Positions 27,931 through 37,135 of a stretch of 64,000 bases of DNA are shown in pieces. The notes beneath the pieces were generated by a model that did not search any database, had not been told where the DNA came from, and saw nothing but the letters and a program-made list of their open reading frames with translations. How positions within the stretch are numbered: the first letter of the stretch is position 1; each line of letters opens with the position of its first letter. The stretch spans positions 1 to 64,000 of the forward strand of contig NZ_JAANCN010000016.1 of assembly GCF_011326735.1 (NCBI RefSeq), given 5' to 3'. The stretch comes from Phycicoccus endophyticus. GTDB lineage: Bacteria; Actinomycetota; Actinomycetes; Actinomycetales; Dermatophilaceae. The position numbers and the translations under genes were made by a program.

Positions 27931-29199
27931 GTGGACGTCGGCACCGTGCGCTTCCTCGGGTCGCCCGACGGCAAGGCCGTCCTGCGCGAGCTGCCGCCCT
28001 ACGACCCCGGGGCGGTCTTCGGCCTCCAGGAGCGGCTGCGCCGCCAGGGCCACCCCCCCGAGCGCGTCGCCGCCCTGCTGACCCAGCAGCGCCTGCGGGC
28101 CCGGGCCCGGGCGAAGTTCGGCGAGTTCGCCGGCGACCTGCTCTACACACCCGACGGTCTCGAGCAGGCCTCCCGGCTCGAGGTCGCGGCCGGGCACGCC
28201 GGCCGGTTCTCGAGCGCGAGCCTGGCCACGGTCCACGACCTCGGCTGCGGGATCGGCAGCGACGCCGTGGCGATGTCCGCGCTCGGCGTCACCGTCCACG
28301 GCGTGGACATCGACCCGGTCACGGCCGCCGTCGCCGACACCAACCTGCGCCCGTGGCCGGACTCGCGCGCCCACGAGGGGTACGCCGAGGAGTTCGAGGC
28401 CCCGCGGGACCCGCTGCGCGCGCGGGTCGGGGTCTGGCTCGACCCCGCCCGCCGCATCCCGGGGCGCACCGGGCGCCACGGGCGGATCAAGCGGGTCTTC
28501 CGGCTCGACGAGATCCGCCCGACGTGGGACTTCGTCCTCCAGGTGGCGACGGCCGTGCCGGCCACGGGCGCCAAGCTCTCCCCCTCGATGCCGCACGACG
28601 CCATCCCGCTCGGCACCGAGGCCCAGTGGACCTCCTTCGCCGGCGAGGTGCTCGAGTGCGCCGTGTGGTGGGGGCCGCTCGCCCACCAGGCCGGGCGCAG
28701 CGCGCGCATCCTGGCTCCCGGCCGCAGCCCGGTCGAGGTGGACGAGACGATGTCCGAGGGCGAGCCGCCGCTCGCCGAGGCACCGGCGTCGGTCGGTGCC
28801 TGGCTCTACGAGCCGGACCGGGCCGTGACCCGCGCCGGCCTCCTCGGCGCGGTCACCGCCGCCACCCTCGGGGTCGAGGTCGACCGCGGGCTCGGCTACG
28901 TGCTCTCCGAGGCCGAGGTCGACATCCCCTTCGCGCGGCGCTACGCCGTGCGCGAGGCGATGCCGTTCACCGTCAAGGTGCTGCGGTCGTGGCTCGCGCA
29001 GCACGGCGTCACCGGGCTGACGATCAAGAAGCGCGGGGTGCGCCTCGACGACGACGAGCTGCGCCGCCAGCTGCGCATCGGGCGCGGGGCCGGCGACGGC
29101 GAGCAGGCGACCGTCGTCCTCACCCGGGTCGCGGGCCGGCAGACCGCCATCGTCGTCGACCCCGTCGTGCCCGGCCCGGCCGCCACCGAGCAGCCCTGA
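27931..29199 (+). CDS. Class I SAM-dependent methyltransferase with THUMP-like C-terminal domain
   Basis: The 422-residue protein has an N-terminal helical part, a SAM-binding Rossmann core ([28 protein letters not shown], about 100-127) and a long C-terminal region ending in [31 protein letters not shown], typical of the THUMP-like C-terminal domain in actinobacterial methyltransferases. RNA is the likely substrate, but no specific target can be read. I prefer the GTG at 27931; an ATG at 27913 would add six residues. It diverges from groESL. Confidence 0.82.
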   Translation: MDVGTVRFLGSPDGKAVLRELPPYDPGAVFGLQERLRRQGHPPERVAALLTQQRLRARARAKFGEFAGDLLYTPDGLEQASRLEVAAGHAGRFSSASLATVHDLGCGIGSDAVAMSALGVTVHGVDIDPVTAAVADTNLRPWPDSRAHEGYAEEFEAPRDPLRARVGVWLDPARRIPGRTGRHGRIKRVFRLDEIRPTWDFVLQVATAVPATGAKLSPSMPHDAIPLGTEAQWTSFAGEVLECAVWWGPLAHQAGRSARILAPGRSPVEVDETMSEGEPPLAEAPASVGAWLYEPDRAVTRAGLLGAVTAATLGVEVDRGLGYVLSEAEVDIPFARRYAVREAMPFTVKVLRSWLAQHGVTGLTIKKRGVRLDDDELRRQLRIGRGAGDGEQATVVLTRVAGRQTAIVVDPVVPGPAATEQP

Positions 29200-29215
29200 C
29201 CGCGGGCGGCACCGC

Positions 29216-30049
29216 TCACAGCACGGGCTCGGGCTGGGCACCGTCGGACCGCACCGCCTCCGCACCCGCCGCCAGCGCCGCGGCCAGGGCCGCCGGCCGC
29301 CGCGCCCCGGCCGCCAGGGCGGCCGCGAGCGCACCGCAGAAGGCGTCCCCCGCCCCCGTCGTGTCGAGGACCTCCTCCGGGGGCACGGGGTGCGCGGGCG
29401 CCGTCTCCCCGTCCCACGAGGCGCCGTGGGCGCCGAAGGTCACGAGCAGCGACGCCGGCTGCGAGCCGGCCTCGGCGAGGGCCTGCATCTCGTGCTCGTT
29501 GGCGACGACGGGGTCGCCGAGCTCGACGACGTCCGGGGGCAGGGCGACCCACGGCGCGACGTTGAGGACCACCCGCGCCCCCCGGGCCGCGGCCCGCCGG
29601 GCCGCGACGCACACGACCTCGCGCGGCACCTCGAGCTGGAGGAGGAGGACGTCCCCGGGCCCGAGCGCGCCGACGGCGTCGAGCTCGCGGGGGCCGAGCT
29701 CGGCGTTCGCCCCGGGCACGACGACGATGGCGTTCTCGCCGTCGTCGGCCACCTCGATGAGCGCATGGCCGGTCTCCACACCGGGTACGACCCGCACCGC
29801 GTCGACGTCGATGCCGAGCCGGGCCAGCCGCTCGCGGTAGGCCCGGCCCGCGTCGTCGTCGCCGACGCAGCCGGCCATCGCGACGTCGGCGCCGGCGCGG
29901 GCGGCCGCGACCGCCTGGTTGGCGCCCTTGCCCCCGGCGAGCCGCCGCAGGCCCTCGCCGAGGACGGTCTCGCCGGGGCGGGGATGGCGCTCCACCCGGG
30001 TGACGAGGTCGACGTTGAGCGACCCGAGGACGAGGACCCGCCCGCTCAC
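29216..30049 (-). CDS. rbsK: Ribokinase (PfkB family)
   Basis: The 277-residue sugar kinase phosphorylates ribose (or a related pentose) with ATP. It has both PfkB signatures: [15 protein letters not shown] (about 40) and [20 protein letters not shown] (about 228) with the catalytic Asp. The start [24 protein letters not shown] is typical of ribokinases. Its GTG overlaps the stop of the nucleoside hydrolase gene (GTGA), so ribose freed by that enzyme is probably phosphorylated by this one. Confidence 0.9.
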   Translation of the reverse strand: MSGRVLVLGSLNVDLVTRVERHPRPGETVLGEGLRRLAGGKGANQAVAAARAGADVAMAGCVGDDDAGRAYRERLARLGIDVDAVRVVPGVETGHALIEVADDGENAIVVVPGANAELGPRELDAVGALGPGDVLLLQLEVPREVVCVAARRAAARGARVVLNVAPWVALPPDVVELGDPVVANEHEMQALAEAGSQPASLLVTFGAHGASWDGETAPAHPVPPEEVLDTTGAGDAFCGALAAALAAGARRPAALAAALAAGAEAVRSDGAQPEPVL

Positions 30050-31035
30050 GGCTGCTCCCCGGCGACGGTCCGCAGCCACAGCCCGGCGACGCGCGGGCCG
30101 TCGACCTCGAGCGCGACGTCGACCATCGCCGGCGCCGGCCCGTGCGGGTCGTGCGCCAGGCCGCCGCCCCAGTCGCGCGTGTCGACGATGGTCCGCCCGC
30201 GCGTCCACGTCCCCGTGAGCTCGACGCGCACCGGGCGGCGCTCGGTGCGCAGGGCCTCGGGGACGAGCAGCGACGCGACCGCCCCCGTGTCCCCGAGGGT
30301 CGCCCCGTCGGCGGTGAAGCGGCGCTGCTGGAAGGCGACGAGGTCGGCGGCGAGCCGGGCCGCCGGGGTGCCGGTGGCACGCAGCCGGTCGGCCTGGGCG
30401 CGGGTGACCCGGGGCCCGTCGAAGACGTCGAGGCCGTACATCGTCACCGGCACCCCGCAGGCTGCACACGCGTCGAGGACGATGGCCGCGGCCTCCGGGT
30501 CGTGGAAGACGTTGAACTCGGCCGCCGCCGTCGCGTTGGACACCTGTGCACCGCCCCCCATGAAGACGACCCGGGCGAGGCGGGCGAAGCTGCGCGGGTG
30601 CAGCCGGGCGAGCAGGGCGACGTTGGTCATCGGGGCCAGCGGCACGAGGGTCACCGGCCGGCCGGCGGCCGCACCCTCCTCGACGGCCGCGCGCAGCACC
30701 TCGACCGCGTGCCGCGGGTCGGGTGGGGTGGGCGGCGCCGGCAGGCCGAGGTCGGCCATCCCGTCCGTGCCGTGCACGTGCCGCGCGTCGCCGGGCGCCT
30801 CGAGGAGGGGCCGGGGGGCACCGGCCGCGACCGGCACCTCGGGCCGGCCGGCGAGGTGCAGGACGGTCAGCGTGTTGCGCAGGACGTCCGGGAGCGGCGC
30901 GTTGCCCGCGACGCACGTCACGGCGCGCAGGTCGAGCCCGGGGTGGAGGGCGGCGAGCAGCAGCGCACACGCGTCGTCGACCCCGGTGTCGACGTCGAGG
31001 ACCACCGGCAGCCCGCAGGCGTCGTGGCCGGTCAC
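30046..31035 (-). CDS. Inosine-uridine preferring nucleoside hydrolase
   Basis: The 329-residue enzyme cleaves nucleosides to base and ribose. The calcium-binding signature VVLDVDTGVDDACALLLA (Asp14, Asp18 and Asp19 region) and the later FMGGGAQVSNATAAAEFNVFHDPEAA block, with Asn and Asp ligands, are present. The GTG at 31035 overlaps the stop of the upstream nucleotidyltransferase gene (GTGA). Together with rbsK it forms a nucleoside salvage unit; specificity for purine or pyrimidine is not evident. Confidence 0.9.
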   Translation of the reverse strand: MTGHDACGLPVVLDVDTGVDDACALLLAALHPGLDLRAVTCVAGNAPLPDVLRNTLTVLHLAGRPEVPVAAGAPRPLLEAPGDARHVHGTDGMADLGLPAPPTPPDPRHAVEVLRAAVEEGAAAGRPVTLVPLAPMTNVALLARLHPRSFARLARVVFMGGGAQVSNATAAAEFNVFHDPEAAAIVLDACAACGVPVTMYGLDVFDGPRVTRAQADRLRATGTPAARLAADLVAFQQRRFTADGATLGDTGAVASLLVPEALRTERRPVRVELTGTWTRGRTIVDTRDWGGGLAHDPHGPAPAMVDVALEVDGPRVAGLWLRTVAGEQP

Positions 31036-31847
31036 GAGGGCCTCACCGCGGGCCGCAGGCCGAGCTGGTCGGCCCACCGGGCCAGGACCATCGCCTCCAG
31101 CGACTCGGGCCACCCGGACGCGCAGCGGGCGGCGAGCCGCCGTCCACGGGCGAGGTACTCCCCGGCCAGCGCCTCCAGGGCGGTCAGCAGCCCGGCCTGG
31201 TCCACCCCCACCGGTGGCAGCGCCGCGAGCGCCTCCCGCTGCTCCGCCGTGAGCCGGGCGGCGAGCCGCTTGCCGCTCCCGCCGTCGCGGCCACCCTCGG
31301 CGAGCATGAGCGAGACGAGCAGCTCGTCGCGCATGACGCTGGCCCCGTGGGCCAGCGCCTCCACCTCGCCCCGGTGCACGGCCGCGACCGCGGCGTACAT
31401 GAGGTAGAGGAAGAGCCGGACCTCCTGCGCCGGCAGCCGCGGCGGTCCCGGCGCCTCGAGCCTCCCCGGGGTGTCGGCCAGGAGGCCGCGGCGGTCCAGG
31501 AGCGTGCGGACCGGCTCACCGGGCGCCGGTCGCTCCTCGCCCGGGTGGAGCACGACGTCGACGTGGAGACCGTCCTGCGTGAGCAGGACGTAGCCGCCGC
31601 GGACGCCCGGGATGGGGTCGGCGAGGACGAGGGGCAGCACGCCGCCAGCCCAGGCCAGCGGGTCGAACCGCGAGGCGTCGGTGACCGCGAGATGGAGGTC
31701 GACGTCGCTCCAGGCGTCCCCGTGGCCGCGGGCGAGCGACCCGCCGAGCCACGCGGCGAGCACCCGCTCCTCGTCCCGGCAGGCGGACGCGAGCCGGCGC
31801 ACCGCCGGGCGCAGGGCGGGTGGGAGGTCCTCCAGGGGCGCGGGCAC
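31032..31847 (-). CDS. Nucleotidyltransferase-fold protein
   Basis: The 271-residue protein has the pol-beta nucleotidyltransferase signature AAWLGGSLARGHGDAWSDVDLHLAV (about 30-54: GS followed by D-x-D), with a possible third Asp in GLHVDVVLHPGE. The C-terminal 120 residues are helical. It resembles aminoglycoside-adenylyltransferase-like proteins, but its substrate is unknown. It starts at the GTG at 31847 and is translationally coupled to the nucleoside hydrolase, an unusual partner. Confidence 0.75.
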   Translation of the reverse strand: MPAPLEDLPPALRPAVRRLASACRDEERVLAAWLGGSLARGHGDAWSDVDLHLAVTDASRFDPLAWAGGVLPLVLADPIPGVRGGYVLLTQDGLHVDVVLHPGEERPAPGEPVRTLLDRRGLLADTPGRLEAPGPPRLPAQEVRLFLYLMYAAVAAVHRGEVEALAHGASVMRDELLVSLMLAEGGRDGGSGKRLAARLTAEQREALAALPPVGVDQAGLLTALEALAGEYLARGRRLAARCASGWPESLEAMVLARWADQLGLRPAVRPS

Positions 31848-31905
31848 ACCCCGATGCTGCCAGCCCGGGCGACCCCGCGCGGTCGGGGCACCCGGCCGCG
31901 TCGCG

Positions 31906-31911
31906 TACGGT
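31906..31911 (+). promoter_or_regulatory. -10 hexamer of the GH3 lipoprotein gene (leaderless type)
   Basis: TACGGT, six nt before the GTG at 31918. Confidence 0.5.
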
Positions 31912-31917
31912 CGACGG

Positions 31918-33195
31918 GTGCCCCGTCGACCCCGCCGCCGTCCGGCCGCGCTCGTCCTCGCCGGTGCGCTCGCGGGCGCCCTGGCCGCCTGCTCGCAGGC
32001 CGGCCCGGCCCAGGGCCCCACGAGCAGCGACGCCGCCCCGAGCAGCACCGCGGCGACGACCACCGGCTCCTCGCCCTCGACCTCCCCGCCGACGGAGTCC
32101 TCCTCCCCCTCGTCCTCGCCCACCACCGGGGCGAGCTGCGTGGAACGCACGGGCGAGGCGATGTCCGCCGACCAGCGGCTCGGCCAGCTGGTCATGGTCG
32201 GCCTGGACACCGGCGCGGCACCGGGCTCCCTCGACAGCGCCGTCACCCGCGAGCACGTCGGGAACGTCATCTACCTCGGGGGCTGGGAGGGCGCGCAGCG
32301 GGTCACCAGCACCTCCGAGCACCTCCAGGGCCTGGTGTCCGACGACGCGACCGGTGGGGTCGGCCTCCTCGTCGCCGCCGACCAGGAGGGCGGCGAGGTC
32401 CGCCAGCTGCGGGGCGCGGGCTTCACCGCCCCGCCGTCGGCGACCGAGCAGGCGCAGATGTCCCACTCCGCCCTGACCCGGGCGGCTGCCGGCTGGGCCC
32501 GCGAGCTGCGGGCCGCCGGCGTCAACGTCAACCTCGCCCCGGTCGCCGACACCGTCCCGGCGAGCCTCGGCACCGCCAACGGCCCGATCGGCCAGTACCA
32601 CCGCGAGTACGGCTCGGACCCCGAGACCGTCTCCGCGGCGGTGCAGGCCGTCGTCACCGGGATGCTCGACGGCGGTGTCGAGCCCACCGTGAAGCACTTC
32701 CCCGGCCTGGGCCGCATCCGCAGCAACACCGACGTGAGCGCGACGGGCATCACCGACGACACGACGACGGCGCACGACCCCTACCTGCAGCCGTTCGCGG
32801 ACGGGATCCGCGCCGGCGCCCGGATCGTCATGGTGGGCTCGGCGCTCTACTCGCGGATCGACCCAGGCGTCCCGGCGATGTTCTCCTCCCGGGTCGTCAC
32901 CGACATCCTGCGCGGCGACCTCGGCTTCGACGGAGTGGTCATCACCGACGACGTCGCGGCGGCCGCCGTGGCGGCCACCCCGGTCCAGCAGCGTGCGGTG
33001 AAGGTCGTGGCCGCCGGGGGCGACATCGTGCTCACCGGCGACCCCTCGGCCGTGCCGGAGCTGCTCGCGGCACTCGAGGCGAGGTCGCGCACCGACGCGG
33101 ACTTCGCCGCCCGGGTCGACGACGCCGTCGAGCGCGTCCTCACCCTCAAGGACCGGATGGGCCTGCTGCCCTGCTCCACGAGCGGCGACGGCTGA
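31918..33195 (+). CDS. GH3 beta-N-acetylhexosaminidase lipoprotein (LpqI/NagZ-like)
   Basis: The 425-residue exported protein has an Arg-rich n-region and a lipobox ALAAC (Cys about 25), then a 50-residue Ser/Thr/Pro linker and a GH3 barrel. The barrel has QLVMVGLDTG, AADQEGGEVRQLRG, VKHFPGLGR and the nucleophile Asp in VVITDDVAAAAV. It resembles the mycobacterial LpqI group, which removes GlcNAc from muropeptide sugars during cell-wall recycling. The Asp-x-His acid/base dyad of Bacillus NagZ (DSH after KHFPGHG) is not visible; the same place reads NTDVSATG. GTG start. Confidence 0.87.
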   Translation: MPRRPRRRPAALVLAGALAGALAACSQAGPAQGPTSSDAAPSSTAATTTGSSPSTSPPTESSSPSSSPTTGASCVERTGEAMSADQRLGQLVMVGLDTGAAPGSLDSAVTREHVGNVIYLGGWEGAQRVTSTSEHLQGLVSDDATGGVGLLVAADQEGGEVRQLRGAGFTAPPSATEQAQMSHSALTRAAAGWARELRAAGVNVNLAPVADTVPASLGTANGPIGQYHREYGSDPETVSAAVQAVVTGMLDGGVEPTVKHFPGLGRIRSNTDVSATGITDDTTTAHDPYLQPFADGIRAGARIVMVGSALYSRIDPGVPAMFSSRVVTDILRGDLGFDGVVITDDVAAAAVAATPVQQRAVKVVAAGGDIVLTGDPSAVPELLAALEARSRTDADFAARVDDAVERVLTLKDRMGLLPCSTSGDG

Positions 33196-33216
33196 GCGGC
33201 CCGGCGCCCCGGGACG

Positions 33217-33222
33217 TAGGCT
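33217..33222 (+). promoter_or_regulatory. -10 hexamer of the response regulator/flavoprotein fusion gene
   Basis: TAGGCT, seven nt before the GTG at 33230. Confidence 0.5.
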
Positions 33223-33229
33223 CGGTGGG

Positions 33230-34939
33230 GTGACGGACACCCCGACCACACCGGGAACCCCGGTCATCGTCCTCGTCTCCGGCGACCACGCCGAGCGGCT
33301 GCGCACGGAGTTCTGGCGCTACTCGCGCGAGTACGAGCTGCGCACCGCCACCTCGTGCGCCCAGGCGTGCGACGTCACCGCCGCCGCCCTCGCCGACGGC
33401 CGCCGGGTCGCGATGTTCGTCTCGGACTCACGGCTGCCGGACGAGGAGAACGTCCTGGCGGCCTTCGGGCAGTGGCGCGCGCTCGTGCCCACCGCCCGCC
33501 GGCTCGTCGTCGCCCCGTACGAGCGCTTCCTCCTCGACGCGCCGCGCCTGCGGGCCGGCATGGCCAAGGGCAAGTACGACGCCTACCTGCTCATGCCCCG
33601 CGGGGCGCGCGACGAGGAGTTCCACCACGCCGTGACCGAGCTGCTCAGCGACTGGGGCTGGACCTCGACCGACCCCGACGTCGTCGTCGCGAAGATCGTC
33701 GCGCACGACGGCGACCCCCTCGCCCGCCAGGTGCGCGACTTCTTCGACCGGATGGGGATGCCCTGCCGCGTCGACCCCCCGGACAGCGAGGTCGGGCGGC
33801 ACGTCGCGGAGCACTTCGACGACGCCGACGGGTACCCGCGGGTGTGGGCGCTCGGCCGCCAGCCGGTCGTCGTCACCTCGGTCCGCGACGTCGCCCGCTC
33901 CTTCACCGACACCCCGGCCGAGCGCGACCTCGAGGCGGCCACCGACGACGGCACCGGGGTGGTCGACGTCGCCGTCGTCGGCGGGGGTCCGGCCGGGCTG
34001 GCCACCGCCGTCTACGCCTCCTCCGAGGGGCTCTCGACCGTCGTCCTCGACGCCGGAGCCATCGGCGGGCAGGCGGGCACGAGCTCGATGATCCGCAACT
34101 ACCTCGGATTCCCCCGCGGGGTCTCCGGGATGCGGCTGGCCCAGCGGGCCCGCAACCAGGCGCTGCGGTTCGGGACCCGCTTCCGCACCGGCTGGGAGGT
34201 CGAGGAGCTCCTCGCCGGCCCGGGCGGCGGGCCCCACCTCCTGCGCGGGAGCGACTTCGAGCTCGCGGCCCGCTCGGTCGTCGTCGCGTCGGGGGTGCGC
34301 TACCGCAGCCTGGGCGTCCCCTCGGTGGAGGCCTTCCTCGACCGGGGTGTCTCCTACGGCGCGGCGATGTCGCGCAGCCGCGAGACGGAGGACCAGGACG
34401 TCGTCGTCGTCGGCGGTGGCAACTCCGCCGGGCAGGCCGCGGTGCACCTCGCCCGGTTCGCCCGCTCGGTGACCGTCGTCGTGCGCCGGCCCTCGCTCGC
34501 CGAGACGATGTCGGCCTACCTCGTCGACGAGATCGCGTTCAACCCCCGGATCGAGGTCGAGCCGTGCACCCGCGTCGTCGCCGCCGAGGGCGACGACCGC
34601 CTCGAGCGGCTCACCCTCGAGAGCACCGAGACCGGGCAGCGGCACACCCGCGCGGTCTCCGAGCTCTTCCTCCTGCTCGGCGCCGAGCCCCACTGCGGGT
34701 GGCTGCCGGCGCAGGTCGCGCGCGACGACCGGGGCTTCGTCCTCACCGGTCGCGAGGTGCCCAAGGACCGGTGGCTCGACGGGTTGCCGCCGGCGAACCT
34801 CGCGACGAGCGCCCCGGGGGTCTTCGCCGCCGGCGACGTGCGCGCCGGCTCGATGAAGCGGGTCGCGGCGGCCACCGGCGAGGGGGCCTCGGTCGTTCCC
34901 CTCGTCCACGCCTGGCTCGCGCCCGGCGGACGCGCCTGA
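33230..34939 (+). CDS. Response-regulator-like domain fused to a thioredoxin-reductase-like flavoprotein without CxxC
   Basis: The 569-residue protein has three parts. Residues 11-130 look like a receiver domain, with Asp66 in MFVSDSRLP in the phospho-acceptor position. Residues 150-220 resemble a glutaredoxin/thioredoxin-fold insert without CxxC. Residues 245-565 are a thioredoxin reductase core with FAD motif VVGGGPAGLATA, IGGQAGTSSMIRNYLGFP, NADPH motif VVVGGGNSAGQAA and FAAGDVRAGSMKRV. The redox-active CxTC site is replaced by GVSYGAAMSR (373-382). It therefore should not reduce thioredoxin in the usual way. A sensor or oxidase role is inference. Confidence 0.85.
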   Translation: MTDTPTTPGTPVIVLVSGDHAERLRTEFWRYSREYELRTATSCAQACDVTAAALADGRRVAMFVSDSRLPDEENVLAAFGQWRALVPTARRLVVAPYERFLLDAPRLRAGMAKGKYDAYLLMPRGARDEEFHHAVTELLSDWGWTSTDPDVVVAKIVAHDGDPLARQVRDFFDRMGMPCRVDPPDSEVGRHVAEHFDDADGYPRVWALGRQPVVVTSVRDVARSFTDTPAERDLEAATDDGTGVVDVAVVGGGPAGLATAVYASSEGLSTVVLDAGAIGGQAGTSSMIRNYLGFPRGVSGMRLAQRARNQALRFGTRFRTGWEVEELLAGPGGGPHLLRGSDFELAARSVVVASGVRYRSLGVPSVEAFLDRGVSYGAAMSRSRETEDQDVVVVGGGNSAGQAAVHLARFARSVTVVVRRPSLAETMSAYLVDEIAFNPRIEVEPCTRVVAAEGDDRLERLTLESTETGQRHTRAVSELFLLLGAEPHCGWLPAQVARDDRGFVLTGREVPKDRWLDGLPPANLATSAPGVFAAGDVRAGSMKRVAAATGEGASVVPLVHAWLAPGGRA

Positions 34940-34957
34940 GCGGTCCGGGCGCGCGCG

Positions 34958-36004
34958 TCAGGCGGAGACCTCGGTGACCGGCATCGAGGAGTCGGCCCGC
35001 AGGTCGAGCGCCGAGGCCTCCCGGCCGCGCAGCACCATCTGGGCTCCGAGCGCGGCCACCATCGCGCCGTTGTCGGTGCACAGCCCGGGCCGCGGCACCC
35101 GCAGCTCGACACCGGCGGCGTCGCACCGCTCCTGGGCCATGGCCCGCAGCCGGGAGTTCGCGGCGACGCCACCACCGACCTGGAGGTGGCCCACGCCGTG
35201 GCGCCGGCAGGCGTCGAGTGCCTTGCGGGTCAGCACGTCGGTCACCGCCTCCTGGAAGCTCGCGGCGACGTCCGCCACGGGCACCGGCTCGCCGCTGGCC
35301 TCCCGGGCGGCCACCCAGCGCGAGACGGCGGTCTTCAGCCCGCTGAAGGAGAAGTCGAAGCGGTGCCGCTCGAGGTCGCGTCCACCGGTCAGGCCGCGCG
35401 GGAAGTCGATGACGACCTGACCCTCGCGGGCCGCCCGGTCGATGTGCGGTCCGCCGGGGAAGGGCAGCCCGAGGACCCGGGCCACCTTGTCGAAGGCCTC
35501 CCCCGCGGCGTCGTCGATCGTGGACCCGAGGCTGCGCACGTCGGCGGTGACGTCGGGGACGAGCAGCAGCGAGGAGTGACCCCCGGAGACGAGCAGCGCG
35601 AGCGTCGGCTCCGGCAGCGGTCCGTGCTCGACGACGTCGACGGCCACGTGGCTCGCGAGGTGGTTGACGCCGTAGAGCGGCACGCCGAGGGCGAGCGCGA
35701 GCGCCTTGGCCGAGGCCACCCCGACCATGAGCGCGCCCGCGAGCCCCGGCCCGGAGGTGACCGCGACGGCGTCGACGTCACCCAGCCGGACGCCGGCCTC
35801 GCGGCAGGCCCGCTCGAGCGTCGGGACCATGGCCTCGAGGTGGGCCCGGCTCGCGACCTCCGGCACGACCCCGCCGAAGCGCGCGTGCTCCTCGACGCTG
35901 CTCGCCACCGCGTCGACGAGCAGCGTGTGCCCGCGCACCAGCCCCACCCCGGTCTCGTCGCACGAGGTCTCGATCCCGAGCACCAGCGGCTCGTCCTCAG
36001 GCAT
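34958..36004 (-). CDS. tsaD: tRNA threonylcarbamoyladenosine transferase TsaD
   Basis: TsaD moves the threonylcarbamoyl group onto A37 of ANN-decoding tRNAs (t6A), working with TsaB and TsaE. The 348-residue ASKHA-fold protein has [14 protein letters not shown], the metal-binding HLASHVAV (HxxxH, about 115), [32 protein letters not shown] and [13 protein letters not shown]. The ATG at 36004 overlaps the rimI stop by 8 nt. Last gene of the long minus-strand operon. Confidence 0.96.
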   Translation of the reverse strand: MPEDEPLVLGIETSCDETGVGLVRGHTLLVDAVASSVEEHARFGGVVPEVASRAHLEAMVPTLERACREAGVRLGDVDAVAVTSGPGLAGALMVGVASAKALALALGVPLYGVNHLASHVAVDVVEHGPLPEPTLALLVSGGHSSLLLVPDVTADVRSLGSTIDDAAGEAFDKVARVLGLPFPGGPHIDRAAREGQVVIDFPRGLTGGRDLERHRFDFSFSGLKTAVSRWVAAREASGEPVPVADVAASFQEAVTDVLTRKALDACRRHGVGHLQVGGGVAANSRLRAMAQERCDAAGVELRVPRPGLCTDNGAMVAALGAQMVLRGREASALDLRADSSMPVTEVSA

Positions 36005-36479
36005 CGTCGGCTCCCTTCGGCGCGAGGTGCTTGCGCATGACGACGGCGTCGACCGCCCCCGGGTGGTAGTAGCCGCGTCGGCGGGTGAGCACCTCGAAGC
36101 CACCGCGTGCGTAGAGGGCGAGCGCGGCCGCGTTGTCGGCGCGGACCTCGAGCATGAGGTGCCCGGCTCCGCGGGCCGCCGCCGCCGCCTCGAGCGACTC
36201 GAGCAGCAGCCGGCCCAGCCCGTCGCCACGCCGCTGCGGTACGACGGCGAGGGTCATGACGTCGGCCACCTCACCGCCGTGGTCGAGGCCGGCGTAGCCG
36301 GCCAGCGCACCGCCGGCCTCGAGGACGAGGTACTCCCGCCGGGGCCGGCCGGCGAGCTCGGCCCACCAGGACGCCTCGGTCCACGCGTCGTCGGGGAAGA
36401 TCCGCGTCTCGAGCGCGGCGAGCGCACGCAGGTCGCTCCAGTGGGCCGCACGCACCGTCACCGCGGGGGCGCTCGTCAT
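35997..36479 (-). CDS. rimI: Ribosomal-protein-alanine N-acetyltransferase RimI-type GNAT
   Basis: The 160-residue acetyltransferase has the GNAT acetyl-CoA motif [22 protein letters not shown] and the RimI-like ending [39 protein letters not shown]. RimI acetylates the N-terminus of ribosomal protein S18 in E. coli; targets in actinobacteria may be wider. It sits between tsaB and tsaD, overlapping both (ATGA with tsaB), the usual place for rimI. Confidence 0.9.
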   Translation of the reverse strand: MTSAPAVTVRAAHWSDLRALAALETRIFPDDAWTEASWWAELAGRPRREYLVLEAGGALAGYAGLDHGGEVADVMTLAVVPQRRGDGLGRLLLESLEAAAAARGAGHLMLEVRADNAAALALYARGGFEVLTRRRGYYHPGAVDAVVMRKHLAPKGADDA

Positions 36480-37135
36480 CGGCTGGCCCGCTCTGCGGTG
36501 GTCAGGGCGTCCGGCCGGCGCAGGTAGCGGGGCTCGACCGGCGTCGGGACCCCGGCCGCGACCCGTCGCTGCGCGACCCGGGCGAGGACCGCGGGGTCGA
36601 CGTCGAGGACATCCAGCCCGCCCGGGAGGGCGTCCGGGTAGAGCAGGGCACCCCGCCCGGCGACGGGGAGGCGGCGCAGGGCCGCGGGGATGTGCTCGGC
36701 GGCCTCGACCGCGGGCGCGCTCAGGGGGCGGGCGCCGTCGGGGCCGCGGCCGTACCGGGCCCAGTAGACCTCGCGGCGGCGGGCGTCGGTCGCGACGAGC
36801 AGCTCCTGTGCGTCGGTGGCGGCGAACCCCTGCTCGGCGAGCACGTCGAGCGAGCACACCCCGTGCACCGGGACCCCGAGCGCGTAGCCAGTCGTCACGG
36901 CCGTGACCAGGCCGACCCGCAGGCCGGTGAACGGCCCGGGGCCGGTGCCCACGGCGACGTCGGTGAGGTCCGCGGGTACCGCGCCCGCCGCGCGCAGGGC
37001 TCGCTGCACGAGCGGGGCGAGCAGCTCGGTGTGGCCCCGCGGGTCGACCTCGACGGCGCGCACGGGCTCGCTGCCGGGGCGGTGGACCGCGACGGCGACC
37101 GCCGACGTCGCGGTGTCGATGGCCAGGGTCAGCAC
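36476..37135 (-). CDS. tsaB: t6A biosynthesis protein TsaB
   Basis: The 219-residue ASKHA-fold protein scaffolds TsaD. It starts LTLAIDTATSAVAVAV and has the VGTGPGPFTGLRVGLVTA signature (about 70-87). It has no catalytic site of its own. The GTG at 37135 overlaps the tsaE stop by 7 nt; a further upstream start would add an Arg/Gly-rich segment read from tsaE. Confidence 0.94.
   Translation of the reverse strand: MLTLAIDTATSAVAVAVHRPGSEPVRAVEVDPRGHTELLAPLVQRALRAAGAVPADLTDVAVGTGPGPFTGLRVGLVTAVTTGYALGVPVHGVCSLDVLAEQGFAATDAQELLVATDARRREVYWARYGRGPDGARPLSAPAVEAAEHIPAALRRLPVAGRGALLYPDALPGGLDVLDVDPAVLARVAQRRVAAGVPTPVEPRYLRRPDALTTAERASR

Noticed and set aside
31033-31113. Longer start for the nucleoside hydrolase
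   Set aside because: It would add 26 non-conserved Arg/Gly/Ala residues inside the upstream gene; the GTGA overlap start at 31035 matches the family's N-terminus.
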